Source: Arthrobacter sp. SO5 (lineage in GTDB: Bacteria > Actinomycetota > Actinomycetes > Actinomycetales > Micrococcaceae). From it: a stretch of DNA of 64,000 bases. The stretch lies in the NCBI RefSeq assembly GCF_020532805.1, contig NZ_MQTQ01000053.1, positions 51,228 to 115,227 on the forward strand, in the 5' to 3' direction. The position numbers and the translations under genes are program-made. The notes under the pieces were generated by a model. The model had not been told where the DNA came from, ran no database searches, and worked only from the letters and a program-made list of their open reading frames with translations. Of the stretch, positions 18,624-27,174 are shown piece by piece (position 1 is the stretch's first letter; every line of letters starts with the position of its first letter).

Positions 18624-18629
18624 AGCCTA
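18624..18629 (-). promoter_or_regulatory. -10 element of maf (leaderless)
   Basis: TAGGCT on the minus strand, 6 bases before the GTG at 18617. Confidence 0.6.
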
Positions 18630-18643
18630 GTTCACCGCAGCAG

Positions 18644-18710
18644 AGCAACGCGGGGTCACTTAGCGCCCATCCGGAGGGGAGTAATGGGCGGTAAGTGACC
18701 CCGCGTTGCT
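18644..18710. repeat. Dispersed intergenic palindrome, copy 2 of 6
   Basis: Arms 18644-18670 and 18684-18710 pair at 26 of 27 positions. The 67 bases match copy 3 (20727-20793) at 66 positions, in the same orientation and with the same internal mismatch. The two copies bracket the cytochrome b cassette. Confidence 0.9.
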
Positions 18711-18824
18711 GGTGCGGGCCGGACGCCTGCGAGCCTGCGCCGGGCCGGGGGGCAAAAGACTCTAGCTGCGGACATCCGGCCGTGATGGGCTGGAATCGTG
18801 ACTCCCTAGAGAATCGAGCAGCCC

Positions 18825-18992
18825 ATGAGCGGATGGCTTGTCGCAGGCGCTGGCACGCTGGGTGTCGGAACCTATTTTGGCTGGGATGGCTTCACCATCC
18901 AGTCGGGAAACCTAGTGGTGATCGTGGTGATGATCATCCTGTTCGTTCTGGCCCTGGTCGTTCCGTTTCCCGGCGGGAAGCGGCGCAAATGA
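18825..18992 (+). CDS. Small membrane protein at the head of the cytochrome b cassette
   Basis: A 55-residue ORF, MSGWLVAGAGTLGVGTYFG to PFPGGKRRK, with one strong transmembrane helix at about residues 28-48 and a basic C-terminus, so N-out/C-in is likely. Its TGA overlaps the ATG of the cytochrome b gene (ATGA), a sign of translational coupling and of a real gene. I do not recognise a family. By analogy with the small single-helix subunits of cytochrome complexes it may stabilise the assembly; this is inference. Confidence 0.7.
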   Translation: MSGWLVAGAGTLGVGTYFGWDGFTIQSGNLVVIVVMIILFVLALVVPFPGGKRRK

Positions 18993-19747
18993 GCGCCCAG
19001 ACCAAACCGGCACAGGGGTTGCCGGCGGACGACGACGCGCACACCTGGACCGGCAAGGCCCGCAGGTGGATGCTCGGGAAGCTCCCCCCGGACAAGCTCT
19101 TGCCCGAGGACCAGCCGAGCTATGTCATGTCGTGGGCCTATGTCTTCGGCATGGGGGCTATCGCTTCGCTGCTCTGGATCATCGTTTCCGGGGCCGTGCT
19201 GGGATTGAACGGACCCCAGTGGTACCACGTGTCCTCACTGGGCAGCTTCGTCAACAGCACCCACTTGTGGAGCGTGGAACTGTTCTTCATCTTCATGGTG
19301 GTGCACCTGTGGCTGAAGTTCTGGATGGCGGCCTGGCGCGGTGGGCGGGTTCTGACCTGGGTCACGGGGATGCTCTCCTTCGTCGTCTCCATCGTGGCTG
19401 CTTTCACCGGGTATCTGCTTCAGACGAACTTCGATTCCCAGTGGATTGCCTTCGAAGCCAAGGACGCGCTGAACTCCGTGGGAGTGGGCGCCTGGTTCAA
19501 CGTGGCCAACGTCGGACAGATCTTCGTGTGGCACATCACCTTGCTGCCCCTGGCAGTGGGCGCCGTGGTGGTCCTGCATGTCCTGCTGGTCCGGGTCCAC
19601 GGGGTTGTCCCACCGCTGGAGGCCGCCGAGGGCGACGCCCAACTGCTCGACGCCAGCCCGGCGCCCGGCCATCCTCCGGGGCCCAGCCATCCTCTAGAGT
19701 CCGCCAACTCTCAGGATTCCGCCGAACCTAGGGACGCAGCGCGATGA
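18989..19747 (+). CDS. Cytochrome b N-terminal-domain (b6-like) protein
   Basis: A 252-residue membrane protein with four transmembrane helices (about residues 48-70, 95-112, 124-146 and 178-203). Two histidine pairs, H92/H106 (spacing 14) and H182/H197 (spacing 15), fit the bis-heme ligands of cytochrome b; the 15-residue second spacing is the b6 rather than the bc1 pattern. AFTGYLLQTNFDSQW resembles the helix C to cd-loop of the family. The C-terminal 45 residues are Pro/Ser-rich and disordered. Start and stop overlap both neighbours (ATGA), so the three genes form one operon. No cytochrome c or Rieske gene is adjacent. Confidence 0.85.
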   Translation: MSAQTKPAQGLPADDDAHTWTGKARRWMLGKLPPDKLLPEDQPSYVMSWAYVFGMGAIASLLWIIVSGAVLGLNGPQWYHVSSLGSFVNSTHLWSVELFFIFMVVHLWLKFWMAAWRGGRVLTWVTGMLSFVVSIVAAFTGYLLQTNFDSQWIAFEAKDALNSVGVGAWFNVANVGQIFVWHITLLPLAVGAVVVLHVLLVRVHGVVPPLEAAEGDAQLLDASPAPGHPPGPSHPLESANSQDSAEPRDAAR

Positions 19748-20700
19748 CCACCAGGAGCAGCAGCACCACCTCGTGGCGCAGGAAGGACGACATTGCCGGC
19801 AGGCCGTGGATCGGCCGTGTCCGCGAATACGACCTTCTCAAAGAACTCACCATTGGCGTTGTGGTGGTCGGACTGCTTGTGCTCGGGGTGTCCGCCATCT
19901 TCGGGTCACCCGATGAGCCCAGCGTGAGTCTCAAGGCGTGGGCAAGTGCCGCCCCGGCGGATTTCGTCGCCACGGCCTCAAAAGAACTCGGCGGCACAAG
20001 CGACACCGCAGGTTACGGGCCGCCCTATAGCTCAACTCAGGACGCCGCGCAGACAATCGGTCCCATCGACCTCCAAAGTCTTTCGGGGGTCCGTCTTCCG
20101 ATCGAAACGGCCAATGACTTCGTGATTGCGCCGCTTGAGACGTTGCCGTCCCCGCCGGCCGCCGTTGCCGAGTGGACGGCTGCGACGGATCAACAACGCT
20201 CCGACTGGACAGCCGCTTATTCCGACGCTCTTGCGGCTGCCCCTGACAACGACCCGGCCAACGTGGCCGACGCAGACTATGGCCCGGTTCCGGCATTGAC
20301 CGGTGCTCTGCTGGACATGGCACGGCAGGGCACGCTGGACGGCGTGCTGCAGAGCGGCGGAAACTTCTACAACATGGACTACACCCGGAGCCTCCTGTTT
20401 CTGGGAGACGGCAGCTATTTTCCGGATCTTGCGGCCAGCCAGCACCTCACCGGCGATCAGTGGGGCGTGATGAACGAGACGGGCGACACGCCAGGGCAGT
20501 CCTGGCTCTGGCTCTTCTCGCTCCTCTACCAGGTGGAACCATTCAAGTCCTCGCCGAGTGTCGACGCCCTGGTGGTGGTCACCATGGTTGTCCTGACTGC
20601 GTTGCTGACCCTCCTGCCGTTCATCCCGGGGCTGAGGGCCCTGCCACGGAAGATTCCCCTGCATCGCTTGATCTGGAAGGACTACTACCGCAATCGCTGA
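19744..20700 (+). CDS. Two-helix membrane protein of the cytochrome b cassette, unknown function
   Basis: A 318-residue protein with helices at about residues 35-53 and 273-293 and roughly 215 residues between them, probably outside the membrane. It contains no cysteine at all, so it binds no c-type heme or cysteine-ligated cluster, and it has no PEWY quinol-oxidation motif. The end IPLHRLIWKDYYR loosely recalls the C-terminal end of subunit IV/QcrB-type proteins; this is a weak resemblance. The ATGA overlap with the cytochrome b gene shows coupling. It may be the extracytoplasmic partner replacing subunit IV. Confidence 0.7.
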   Translation: MTTRSSSTTSWRRKDDIAGRPWIGRVREYDLLKELTIGVVVVGLLVLGVSAIFGSPDEPSVSLKAWASAAPADFVATASKELGGTSDTAGYGPPYSSTQDAAQTIGPIDLQSLSGVRLPIETANDFVIAPLETLPSPPAAVAEWTAATDQQRSDWTAAYSDALAAAPDNDPANVADADYGPVPALTGALLDMARQGTLDGVLQSGGNFYNMDYTRSLLFLGDGSYFPDLAASQHLTGDQWGVMNETGDTPGQSWLWLFSLLYQVEPFKSSPSVDALVVVTMVVLTALLTLLPFIPGLRALPRKIPLHRLIWKDYYRNR

Positions 20701-20726
20701 GCGGCAGCCCCGCCGTCGCACTCCAG

Positions 20727-20793
20727 AGCAACGCGGGGTCACTTAGCGCCCATCCGGAGGGGATTAATGGGCGGTAAGTGACCCCGCGTTGCT
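20727..20793. repeat. Dispersed intergenic palindrome, copy 3 of 6
   Basis: Arms 20727-20753 and 20767-20793, 26 of 27 paired. It is a near-exact direct copy of 18644-18710 and closes the cytochrome b cassette, 26 bases after its last stop codon. Confidence 0.9.
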
Positions 20794-20808
20794 TTAGTGG
20801 GCGGGCTG

Positions 20809-23352
20809 TCAGTGGGCGGTGACTTCCGCGGGCTCGGCAGGGGAGCCTTCGCCCGCCGCCTTGCCCGGCTGCCGGAGCTTGGCGCCTTCAACATCCACGT
20901 CCGGCAGGATCCGGTCCAGCCAGCGCGGCAGCCACCAGGCTTTCTCGCCCAGCAGGTACATCACGGCCGGGACGATCGTCATGCGCACCACGAACGCGTC
21001 GATCAGCACGCCGAAGGCCATGGCGAAGCCCAACGGCCGGACCATATTCAGGTGCGAGAAGATGAAGCCCGAGAACACGCTGACCATGATGATCGCGGCG
21101 GCGGTGACCACGGCGGAGGCGTGGCTGAAGCCGGACCGGACCGCCTGCTTGGCGGACTCGCCGTGCATGAAGGACTCGCGCATCCCGGAGGCGATGAACA
21201 CCTGGTAGTCCATGGCCAGGCCGAACAGCACGCCGATCAGGATGATGGGCAGGAAGCTCAGCACAGCGCCCGGGTTCTCGACGCCGAAGAATGCGCCCAG
21301 CCAGCCCCACTGGTAGACCGCGACGACGGCTCCGAAGGCGGCGGCGAGCGAGAGCAGGAAGCCGCCGGTGGCCAGCAGCGGCACCACGATGGAACGGAAC
21401 ACGAGCAACAGCAGGATCAGCGAGAGTCCGACCACGATCGCCAGGTACGGGGGGAGGGCGTCGCCGAGCTTGGTGGACACATCGACGTTGCCGGCGGTCT
21501 GGCCGGTGAGCCCGATGCTGACCCCGGTGGCGTCCGTGATCTGGCCTTTTTCGGCGCGCAGCTGGGAGACCACCGTGACGGTGCTTGCGCTGGCCGGACC
21601 CTCCCGGGGAATGACCTGGAATACTGCGGTGCGGCGGTCCTCGCTGAGGGCCACGGGGACGGCTGCGGAGACGTTGTCGGTGCCACGCAGGATGTCCGCG
21701 ACGTCGAGCTGCTTGGCCTGGGCCTCGGCCGCACTGAGTCCTGCGGGGAAGTCGCCCACCACCACGATCGGGCCGGTCATGCCTTCACCGAAGCTGCGGC
21801 CGGTGGCCTCGTAGGCCTTGTACGCCTGCGACTCGACGGGTTCGGACCCGCCGTCGGGCAGTGCGAGCCGCAACTGGCTGGCCGGGAGGGCCAGGATGCC
21901 CAGCAGCAGGACGCCGGCGAGCGTCGCCAGGACCGGATGCCGGGTGACCAGCCCGCCCCAGCCGTGGCTACTGCGTCGTTCGTCCGTGGCGCGGTCCTCG
22001 GTCTCGTGGCCGGGGGCGGCGTTGTGCCGCTCCGCTTTGGCCCAGGCGCGCTGGGAGATCAGTTTGCGGCCCACGAGGGAGAGCACGGCCGGAGTCAGGG
22101 TCAGGGCGACGACGACGGCGACCGCCACCGTAGCGGCCGCGGAGAGGCCCATGACTGCCAGGAACGGCAGTCCCGGGATGACGAGGGCGGCGAGGGCGAT
22201 GATGACGGTCAGGCCGGCGAACAGCACCGCGTTGCCCGAGGTCCCCGTGGCGAGGGCAACGGATTCTTCACCGTCCATGCCCGCCAGGAGCTGGCCGCGG
22301 TGGCGGTTGACGATGAAGAGGGAGTAATCGATGCCCACGGCCAGGCCCAGCATGAGAGCGAGCATCGGGGAGATGGAGCTCATGTCGAAGACTCCGCTGA
22401 GGGCGAAGGTGCCGCCCACGCCCACTCCGACGCCCACGAGGGCCATGAGCAGCGGGAGTCCGGCAGCGATCAGGGTGCCGAGCATGATGATCAGCACCAG
22501 GGCCGCGACGGCGATGCCGAGGATCTCGGAGATGCCGAAGAGCTCCGAGACGTCCTCGGTGATTTCCTTGCTCGCATAGGCGGTGACCCCGGCGGACGAG
22601 ACCTCCTGGGCGATGTCCTGGACCTGCTGCCGGACCTCGGGGGCAAGGCCATTGATGGAGGTCTTGAACTGCACCTGGGCGATAGCGGCCTTGCCGTCTT
22701 CGGAGACGAAGCGCATGCCCTGCGAGGCGGCGAGCTGGCGCTTGGCGAGGGCGAGCTTGGTGGCGCCGGCCTCGAGCTCCCGGGTGCCGGCGTCGAGCTT
22801 TGCCTGCCCTGCGGCGAGGGCCGCCTTCTGCTGGCCGAGCTGTGCTTCGACGGCGGCGGGCGGCATCCCGGCGGCGGTCATCTGCTGCTCGGCGGCGGCC
22901 AGCCGGGCCTTGCCGGCGCTGAGTTCCGCGGCGGACTGGTCCAGTTGCGCCTGGCCCGCGGCGGCCTGCTGTTCACCGGCGGCGAGGTCCGTGGAAGCCT
23001 TCTCCAACTGGGCCTGCGTGGCGAACGGGTCGACCGTTCCCTGGACCTGGGGAAGGGTCTTGAGTTTGGCCAGTGCCGCGGTGACGGCGTCCTTGCCGGC
23101 CTGGCTGAACCGGTCGTCCTTGGCTTCGAACACGATGCCTGCCGTGCCGCCCGAGGACTTGGGCAGCTCCTTCTTCAGCTTGTCCGCCATCTGCTGGGTT
23201 TCGGTGCCCGGGATCTGGAAGTTGTTGGACATGGTGCCGTGGAAGGCGGCCGCGGCACCGCCGACTGCCAGCATGACCGCGAGCCATACGGTGATGACCA
23301 GCCAGCGGTGCCGGTAGGAGAATTTTCCGAGACGGTAGAGCAGAAGTGCCAT
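20809..23352 (-). CDS. MMPL family RND-type exporter
   Basis: An 847-residue transporter with the MMPL layout of two repeated halves, each with one helix, a large extracytoplasmic domain and a cluster of about five helices. GIDYSLFIVNRHR and GLAMDYQVFIASGMRES are the conserved MMPL helix motifs with their aspartates. Residues about 115-215 of the first periplasmic domain form an Ala/Gln-rich coiled coil (for example LDQSAAELSAGKARLAAAEQQ-like heptads). Substrates may be drugs, lipids or siderophores. The ATG lies one base after the stop of the TetR gene, so the two form an operon and the exporter is likely under its control. Confidence 0.92.
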   Translation of the reverse strand: MALLLYRLGKFSYRHRWLVITVWLAVMLAVGGAAAAFHGTMSNNFQIPGTETQQMADKLKKELPKSSGGTAGIVFEAKDDRFSQAGKDAVTAALAKLKTLPQVQGTVDPFATQAQLEKASTDLAAGEQQAAAGQAQLDQSAAELSAGKARLAAAEQQMTAAGMPPAAVEAQLGQQKAALAAGQAKLDAGTRELEAGATKLALAKRQLAASQGMRFVSEDGKAAIAQVQFKTSINGLAPEVRQQVQDIAQEVSSAGVTAYASKEITEDVSELFGISEILGIAVAALVLIIMLGTLIAAGLPLLMALVGVGVGVGGTFALSGVFDMSSISPMLALMLGLAVGIDYSLFIVNRHRGQLLAGMDGEESVALATGTSGNAVLFAGLTVIIALAALVIPGLPFLAVMGLSAAATVAVAVVVALTLTPAVLSLVGRKLISQRAWAKAERHNAAPGHETEDRATDERRSSHGWGGLVTRHPVLATLAGVLLLGILALPASQLRLALPDGGSEPVESQAYKAYEATGRSFGEGMTGPIVVVGDFPAGLSAAEAQAKQLDVADILRGTDNVSAAVPVALSEDRRTAVFQVIPREGPASASTVTVVSQLRAEKGQITDATGVSIGLTGQTAGNVDVSTKLGDALPPYLAIVVGLSLILLLLVFRSIVVPLLATGGFLLSLAAAFGAVVAVYQWGWLGAFFGVENPGAVLSFLPIILIGVLFGLAMDYQVFIASGMRESFMHGESAKQAVRSGFSHASAVVTAAAIIMVSVFSGFIFSHLNMVRPLGFAMAFGVLIDAFVVRMTIVPAVMYLLGEKAWWLPRWLDRILPDVDVEGAKLRQPGKAAGEGSPAEPAEVTAH

Positions 23353-23353
23353 G

Positions 23354-24061
23354 TCAGTGCCGATCTGGGGAAGGTGTAGCGGGGGGCTGGGAAGCGAAAC
23401 CGGAGCCGAGGAGGCTCATGGAATCGATGAGGAGTTGGCGCAGGACGGACAGGGACGCCGGACTGAGGTCGCCGCCGCAGCGGGCGAACCACACGTCCAT
23501 GGCGGCTTTTCCGCAGGAAATGACAGAACCGGCGAGGGCGCGAAGGTAGAGCTCGTCGATCCCGGTGCCGGGGTTCTCGGCGAAGCGTTCGCGGGCGGCA
23601 TCGATGATCTCAACGGTGCAGTGGTCCCACGCTTCCAGCTCGGAACGGCTGAGGGAGGGATTCGCCTGGCCCAGGCTGTAGAGCTCGGCCATGGGGGCCA
23701 CTGTCATGGGGTCGGCCAGTTCAACCAGCGCCGCCCGCGCGGATTCCAGAATGGGCTCGCCAGCCGGGCGGAGCCGGAACTTCTGGAGCGCCTTGTCCAG
23801 GAATCCGTGGGTCACCGAGGCAATGGCCACCTCGGTGCTGCTGAAGTAGTTGAAGAAGGTGCGGCGGGAAATCCCGGCGGCCTCGGCAATGTCCTCCACC
23901 GTGAAGTTTCCGGGACCCCGCGTCCGGAGCAAATCCATGGCGGCGTGCGTGATGGCCTGCCGGGTGGCCGCCTTGTTCAGTTCCCGGCGTGAGCGCGGAG
24001 GGGCGCCGGGGGCGGCGTCAGGAGCGCCGGTGGCTGCCGTGGACAAAGAAGCGGTGGGCAT
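23354..24061 (-). CDS. TetR/AcrR family regulator
   Basis: A 235-residue repressor. The N-terminal helix-turn-helix (ITHAAMDLLRTRGPGNFTV then EDIAEAAGISRRTFFNYF) is typical, and the C-terminal ligand domain is divergent. It is immediately upstream of, and co-transcribed with, the MMPL exporter, the usual arrangement for a self-regulated export operon. Its own promoter carries an imperfect palindrome overlapping the -10 element, a good candidate operator. Confidence 0.9.
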   Translation of the reverse strand: MPTASLSTAATGAPDAAPGAPPRSRRELNKAATRQAITHAAMDLLRTRGPGNFTVEDIAEAAGISRRTFFNYFSSTEVAIASVTHGFLDKALQKFRLRPAGEPILESARAALVELADPMTVAPMAELYSLGQANPSLSRSELEAWDHCTVEIIDAARERFAENPGTGIDELYLRALAGSVISCGKAAMDVWFARCGGDLSPASLSVLRQLLIDSMSLLGSGFASQPPATPSPDRH

Positions 24062-24063
24062 AT

Positions 24064-24090
24064 GAGTACACTACGTGCATGTTTGCACTC
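24064..24090 (-). promoter_or_regulatory. Promoter and candidate operator of the TetR-MMPL operon
   Basis: An imperfect 27-bp palindrome with GAGTACAC and its near-complement GTTTGCACTC at the ends overlaps TAGTGT (24068-24073 on the minus strand). That hexamer is 6 bases before the ATG at 24061, so the message is probably leaderless and bound repressor would block it. Confidence 0.55.
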
Positions 24091-24173
24091 CGGGCAAGCT
24101 TTTCCCGGCGGCCGGAGCCGGCGGCCGGCGCGCGGCGCTCCCCACGGCGCTCCCCGAGGCGCCCGGCAGGGGT

Positions 24174-24569
24174 TCACTCGCGGCGGTCCCCCTGCTGCGC
24201 CGTCCTCGTCAGGTGGAGCGACTGAGCCGTGGCGCCCGGTTCGCCGTCGGCCAGCGGAACGGCGAAAACGGCCGTCCCGTACGCGCAGATATCCGACCAG
24301 CTGTTGGCCATATGCGATGTCTCGAAGCGCATCGCGACAATCGCGTTCGCGCCGCGCTGCTCGGCCTCGGTGACCATCCGCGCCATGACCTCCTGCCGGC
24401 TGTCATAGAGCACCTGGGTCAGTTCCCGCAGCTCGCCGCCCGCCAGGGAACGGAAGCCGGCCGCGACCTGGCCGCCGATGTCCCGGGAGCGGACGGTGAG
24501 GCCCATGACCTCGCCGAAGACGGCGTCGATACGGTGGCCGGGGATGTCGTTGGACGTTACGATCAGCAT
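24174..24569 (-). CDS. YbjQ/UPF0145 family protein
   Basis: A 131-residue protein. MLIVTSNDIPGHRIDAVFGEVMG at the start, then RDIGGQVAAGFRSLAGGELRE, and then ARMVTEAEQRGANAIVAMRFE are the conserved blocks of the YbjQ family, which forms pentamers and has been suggested to bind metals or small molecules. The last 25 residues are a variable tail. The message appears leaderless, with TAGGCT 6 bases before the ATG. The biological role is unknown. Confidence 0.9.
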   Translation of the reverse strand: MLIVTSNDIPGHRIDAVFGEVMGLTVRSRDIGGQVAAGFRSLAGGELRELTQVLYDSRQEVMARMVTEAEQRGANAIVAMRFETSHMANSWSDICAYGTAVFAVPLADGEPGATAQSLHLTRTAQQGDRRE

Positions 24570-24575
24570 GCACCG

Positions 24576-24581
24576 AGCCTA
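24576..24581 (-). promoter_or_regulatory. -10 element of the YbjQ gene (leaderless)
   Basis: TAGGCT on the minus strand, 6 bases before the ATG at 24569; identical hexamer and spacing to the maf promoter. Confidence 0.6.
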
Positions 24582-24772
24582 CCCACGTTCGGGGCCGCGG
24601 AACCGGAAGCGGAACACCCTCATGAACAGTCCGGCGGGATGATTCACAGGAAGATGAAAGGTTCCCGACAGCTCCCCGCGGACCTGACGGGGCACACTGG
24701 AATCGCTGCCTCTTGAAAGAGACACAGCACCAGCACGCAGCCGTCACACACGGCAGACCCAGGAGACACCAC

Positions 24773-25360
24773 ATGTCACGTACGAAGAGAATCACGCTCA
24801 CCATCAGTGCAGCGGCCCTGGCACTCGGCGCCGGCCTTGGAGTCACCGGGATGGCGTCCGCCACGACACCGGCCCCCACACCCAGCTCCAGCACCCCGGC
24901 GGATGCGAATGCCACGCCGGGCGACGGCCAGGGCATGGACGAGGGCCAGGACATGCGCGGCGGCCACGGCCACGGCCGAGGCATGCGCGGCGGCTTCGGC
25001 GGCGTTCACGCGGCGGAACTGGCTACCAAGCTCGGCGTCGACCAGGCCAAGCTCACGGAGGCCCTGAAGGCATTCCGCGACGCCAACAAGCCGACCACCC
25101 CGCCGGCAGAAGGGACGAAGCCGGACCGGGCGGCGAGGGAGGCAGCCCTGGCCAAGTCCCTGGCAGCCTCGCTGGGCATTGACGAGTCCAAGGTCACCGC
25201 CGCACTCGAGGAAATCCGGACCGCGGAACAGGCCGGCCGTGCGGCAGCGCTGAAGACCAAGCTGGACAAGGCTGTCACCGACGGCACCCTGACCCAGGCC
25301 GAGGCCGACGCTGTCACCAAGGCGGTCGAGAAGGGCGTCATCGGCGGCGGCCGCCGCTAG
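24773..25360 (+). CDS. Secreted hypothetical protein with Gly/His-rich linker and helical repeats
   Basis: A 195-residue protein. Residues 1-30 form a signal peptide (basic KRITLTISAAALALGAG core ending in ASA). A Pro/Ser/Thr-rich spacer and a Gly/His/Arg/Met-rich stretch (RGGHGHGRGMRGGFGG) follow; the latter could bind metal ions. Two related helical units (ELATKLGVDQAKLTEALKAF and SLAASLGIDESKVTAALEEI) come next. An AGGAG ribosome-binding site lies 8 bases before the ATG. Function unknown. It ends 43 bases before a strong bidirectional terminator. Confidence 0.75.
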   Translation: MSRTKRITLTISAAALALGAGLGVTGMASATTPAPTPSSSTPADANATPGDGQGMDEGQDMRGGHGHGRGMRGGFGGVHAAELATKLGVDQAKLTEALKAFRDANKPTTPPAEGTKPDRAAREAALAKSLAASLGIDESKVTAALEEIRTAEQAGRAAALKTKLDKAVTDGTLTQAEADAVTKAVEKGVIGGGRR

Positions 25361-25403
25361 GCCACCCCCCGCGTCTCACAGGCCACGCCTGGCGCGGCAC
25401 ACG

Positions 25404-25436
25404 AAGAAGTCCCCGGGAGATCCCCGGGGACTTCTT
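25404..25436. terminator. Bidirectional terminator
   Basis: A perfect 14-bp stem AAGAAGTCCCCGGG / CCCGGGGACTTCTT with a 5-base loop, flanked by A- and T-rich ends, between two convergent genes. Confidence 0.88.
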
Positions 25437-25457
25437 TGTGTGAACGCGATGAGGCGG

Positions 25458-26924
25458 CTAGGCCTTGGCGTCTGCCAGTTCGCGGCCCTCGGGCGCTGCT
25501 GCCGGAGAAACGGCTGCGGACGGGTCGACGGCGGGGGAGCCGGCGGCGTCAGGGACAGTGTCATCGGCGTCGTCCGCGAACGGGTCGCCGTTGCGCGGGG
25601 CGTTGAACAGCGCCTCATCCAGGATGCCCTGGCGCTTCGCCACGATGGTGGGGATGAGCGCCTGCCCGGCCACGTTCACCGCGGTGCGGCCCATGTCCAG
25701 GATCGGATCGATCGCCAGCAGGAGCCCGACGCCGGCCAGCGGCAATCCCAGCGTGGAGAGCGTCAGCGTGAGCATCACGACGGCGCCGGTGGTGCCGGCG
25801 GTCGCGGCCGAGCCCAGCACGGAGACGAGGGCGATCAGCAGATACTGGGTGAAGTCCAGCTGGATGCCGAAGAACTGGGCCACGAAGATCGCGGAGATGG
25901 CCGGGTAGATCGCGGCGCAGCCGTCCATCTTGGTGGTGGCGCCCAGCGGCACGGCGAAGGAGGCGTAGGCGCGGGGGACGCCCAGGCTGCGTTCGGTAAC
26001 ACGCTGGGTCAGCGGCAGGGTGCCCACCGAGGACCGTGACACGAAGGCCAGCTGGACGGCCGGCCAGACGCCCGAGAAGTACTGCTTGACGGAGAGGCCG
26101 TGGCTGCGGATCAGGACCGGGTAGACCACGAACAGAACGAGCGCCAGGCCCACGTAGATGGCGAAGGTGAACTTGCCCAGGGAACCGATGGTGTCCCAGC
26201 CGTAGATCGCCACGGCATTTCCGATCAGGCCGACAGTCCCGAGCGGGGCGACCCGGATGATCCACCAGAGGACCTTCTGGATCACGGCGAGGGCGGAGGC
26301 ATTGAGGTTCAGGAAAGGCTCGGCGGCCTTCCCGACCTTCAGTGCTGCGACGCCGACGGCGACCGCGATCACCAGGATCTGCAGGACGTTGAAGCTCACG
26401 GCCGTGGTGGCAACGCCGTCGGTCACGGTGGTGCTGGCGCCGAGGCCGAGGAAATTCTTCGGGAACAGCCCGGTCAGGAAGGCCCACCAGTCACCGGACT
26501 TGCCCGCGTACTTGGCTTCCTGGGTGATGCCGGTATTGGCGCCGGGCTGCAGGAGCACGCCCAGGCCGATGCCGATCAGCACGGCGATCAATGCGGTGAT
26601 GGCGAACCAGAGCAGCGTGTTCCAGGCCAGCCGGGCGGCGTTGGAGACGGCGCGCAGGTTGGAGATGGAGCTGACCACGGCGGTGAAGATGAGGGGCACG
26701 ACGGCGGTCTGCAGCAGCGAGACGTAGCTCGAGCCGATGGTCTGCAGGGTCGCGCCGAGGGCGTTGGGGTTCGCCTTGGTGCTGCCCGTGTACTTAGCCA
26801 GGAGGCCGAGGCCCAGGCCTACGATCAGGGCGGCGATGATCTGGAAGCCGAACGAGCCGGCCCATTTGGGCAACTGGAAGCCGGTCTTTCCGGCGGGTGT
26901 GGGGGTGCTTGTCTGAGTGCTCAC
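25458..26924 (-). CDS. Dicarboxylate/amino acid:cation symporter (DAACS family)
   Basis: A 488-residue transporter of the GltP/DctA/SstT fold, about eight helices plus two re-entrant hairpins. FVSRSSVGTLPLT is the serine-rich hairpin motif, PLGATTKMDGCAAIY the family signature and DPILDMGRTAVNVAG the substrate-binding helix. It takes up glutamate, aspartate or C4-dicarboxylates with H+ or Na+. The last 50 residues are an acidic Ala/Pro-rich tail. The GTG start has a leaderless TAGCGT 6 bases upstream. Confidence 0.93.
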   Translation of the reverse strand: MSTQTSTPTPAGKTGFQLPKWAGSFGFQIIAALIVGLGLGLLAKYTGSTKANPNALGATLQTIGSSYVSLLQTAVVPLIFTAVVSSISNLRAVSNAARLAWNTLLWFAITALIAVLIGIGLGVLLQPGANTGITQEAKYAGKSGDWWAFLTGLFPKNFLGLGASTTVTDGVATTAVSFNVLQILVIAVAVGVAALKVGKAAEPFLNLNASALAVIQKVLWWIIRVAPLGTVGLIGNAVAIYGWDTIGSLGKFTFAIYVGLALVLFVVYPVLIRSHGLSVKQYFSGVWPAVQLAFVSRSSVGTLPLTQRVTERSLGVPRAYASFAVPLGATTKMDGCAAIYPAISAIFVAQFFGIQLDFTQYLLIALVSVLGSAATAGTTGAVVMLTLTLSTLGLPLAGVGLLLAIDPILDMGRTAVNVAGQALIPTIVAKRQGILDEALFNAPRNGDPFADDADDTVPDAAGSPAVDPSAAVSPAAAPEGRELADAKA

Positions 26925-26930
26925 CTGAAC

Positions 26931-26936
26931 ACGCTA
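26931..26936 (-). promoter_or_regulatory. -10 element of the symporter gene (leaderless)
   Basis: TAGCGT on the minus strand, 6 bases before the GTG at 26924. Confidence 0.58.
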
Positions 26937-27090
26937 GGACCGATGCCATTATCACGGCGAACGAATGTTGAGAAATGTTACGGCGCCAGGAATGGGCCCG
27001 GCCGCCGGATCCCCTGAAATCCGGCGCCAGGCAAGGACTATGTGAAGTTATTCCGCAGTCCAATGTGGCGATTGTCTCGCGCCGAGTGTG

Positions 27091-27131
27091 CAGTTCGCGG
27101 CAATGTTTTCGAAAAACACTGCCGCGAACTG
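27091..27131. repeat. Intergenic palindrome (third family)
   Basis: Arms CAGTTCGCGGCAATGTTTT (27091-27109) and its complement (27113-27131, one mismatch) enclose a 3-base loop. Weaker pairing continues outward (GCGC.GAGT / ACTCGCGC). It lies downstream of the DUF885 gene and may end its transcript. Confidence 0.8.
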
Positions 27132-27174
27132 CCAACTCGCGCATGTCCCGGGGCTGCACCACACGAGTCCCGGC

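Noticed and set aside
18695..18988. N-terminal extension of the cytochrome b gene back to 18695
   Set aside because: The extension runs through palindrome copy 2 and over the 55-residue ORF; the ATGA overlap at 18989 gives a better start.
20797..23379. A plus-strand ORF of 860 codons opposite the MMPL gene
   Set aside because: It is rich in Gly, Asp, His, Gln and Arg with no motif, the usual shadow of a high-GC gene; the opposite strand encodes a clear MMPL exporter.
23175..23492. Small ORF spanning the TetR-MMPL junction
   Set aside because: It overlaps both genes in another frame; the one-base junction between their real frames is clear.
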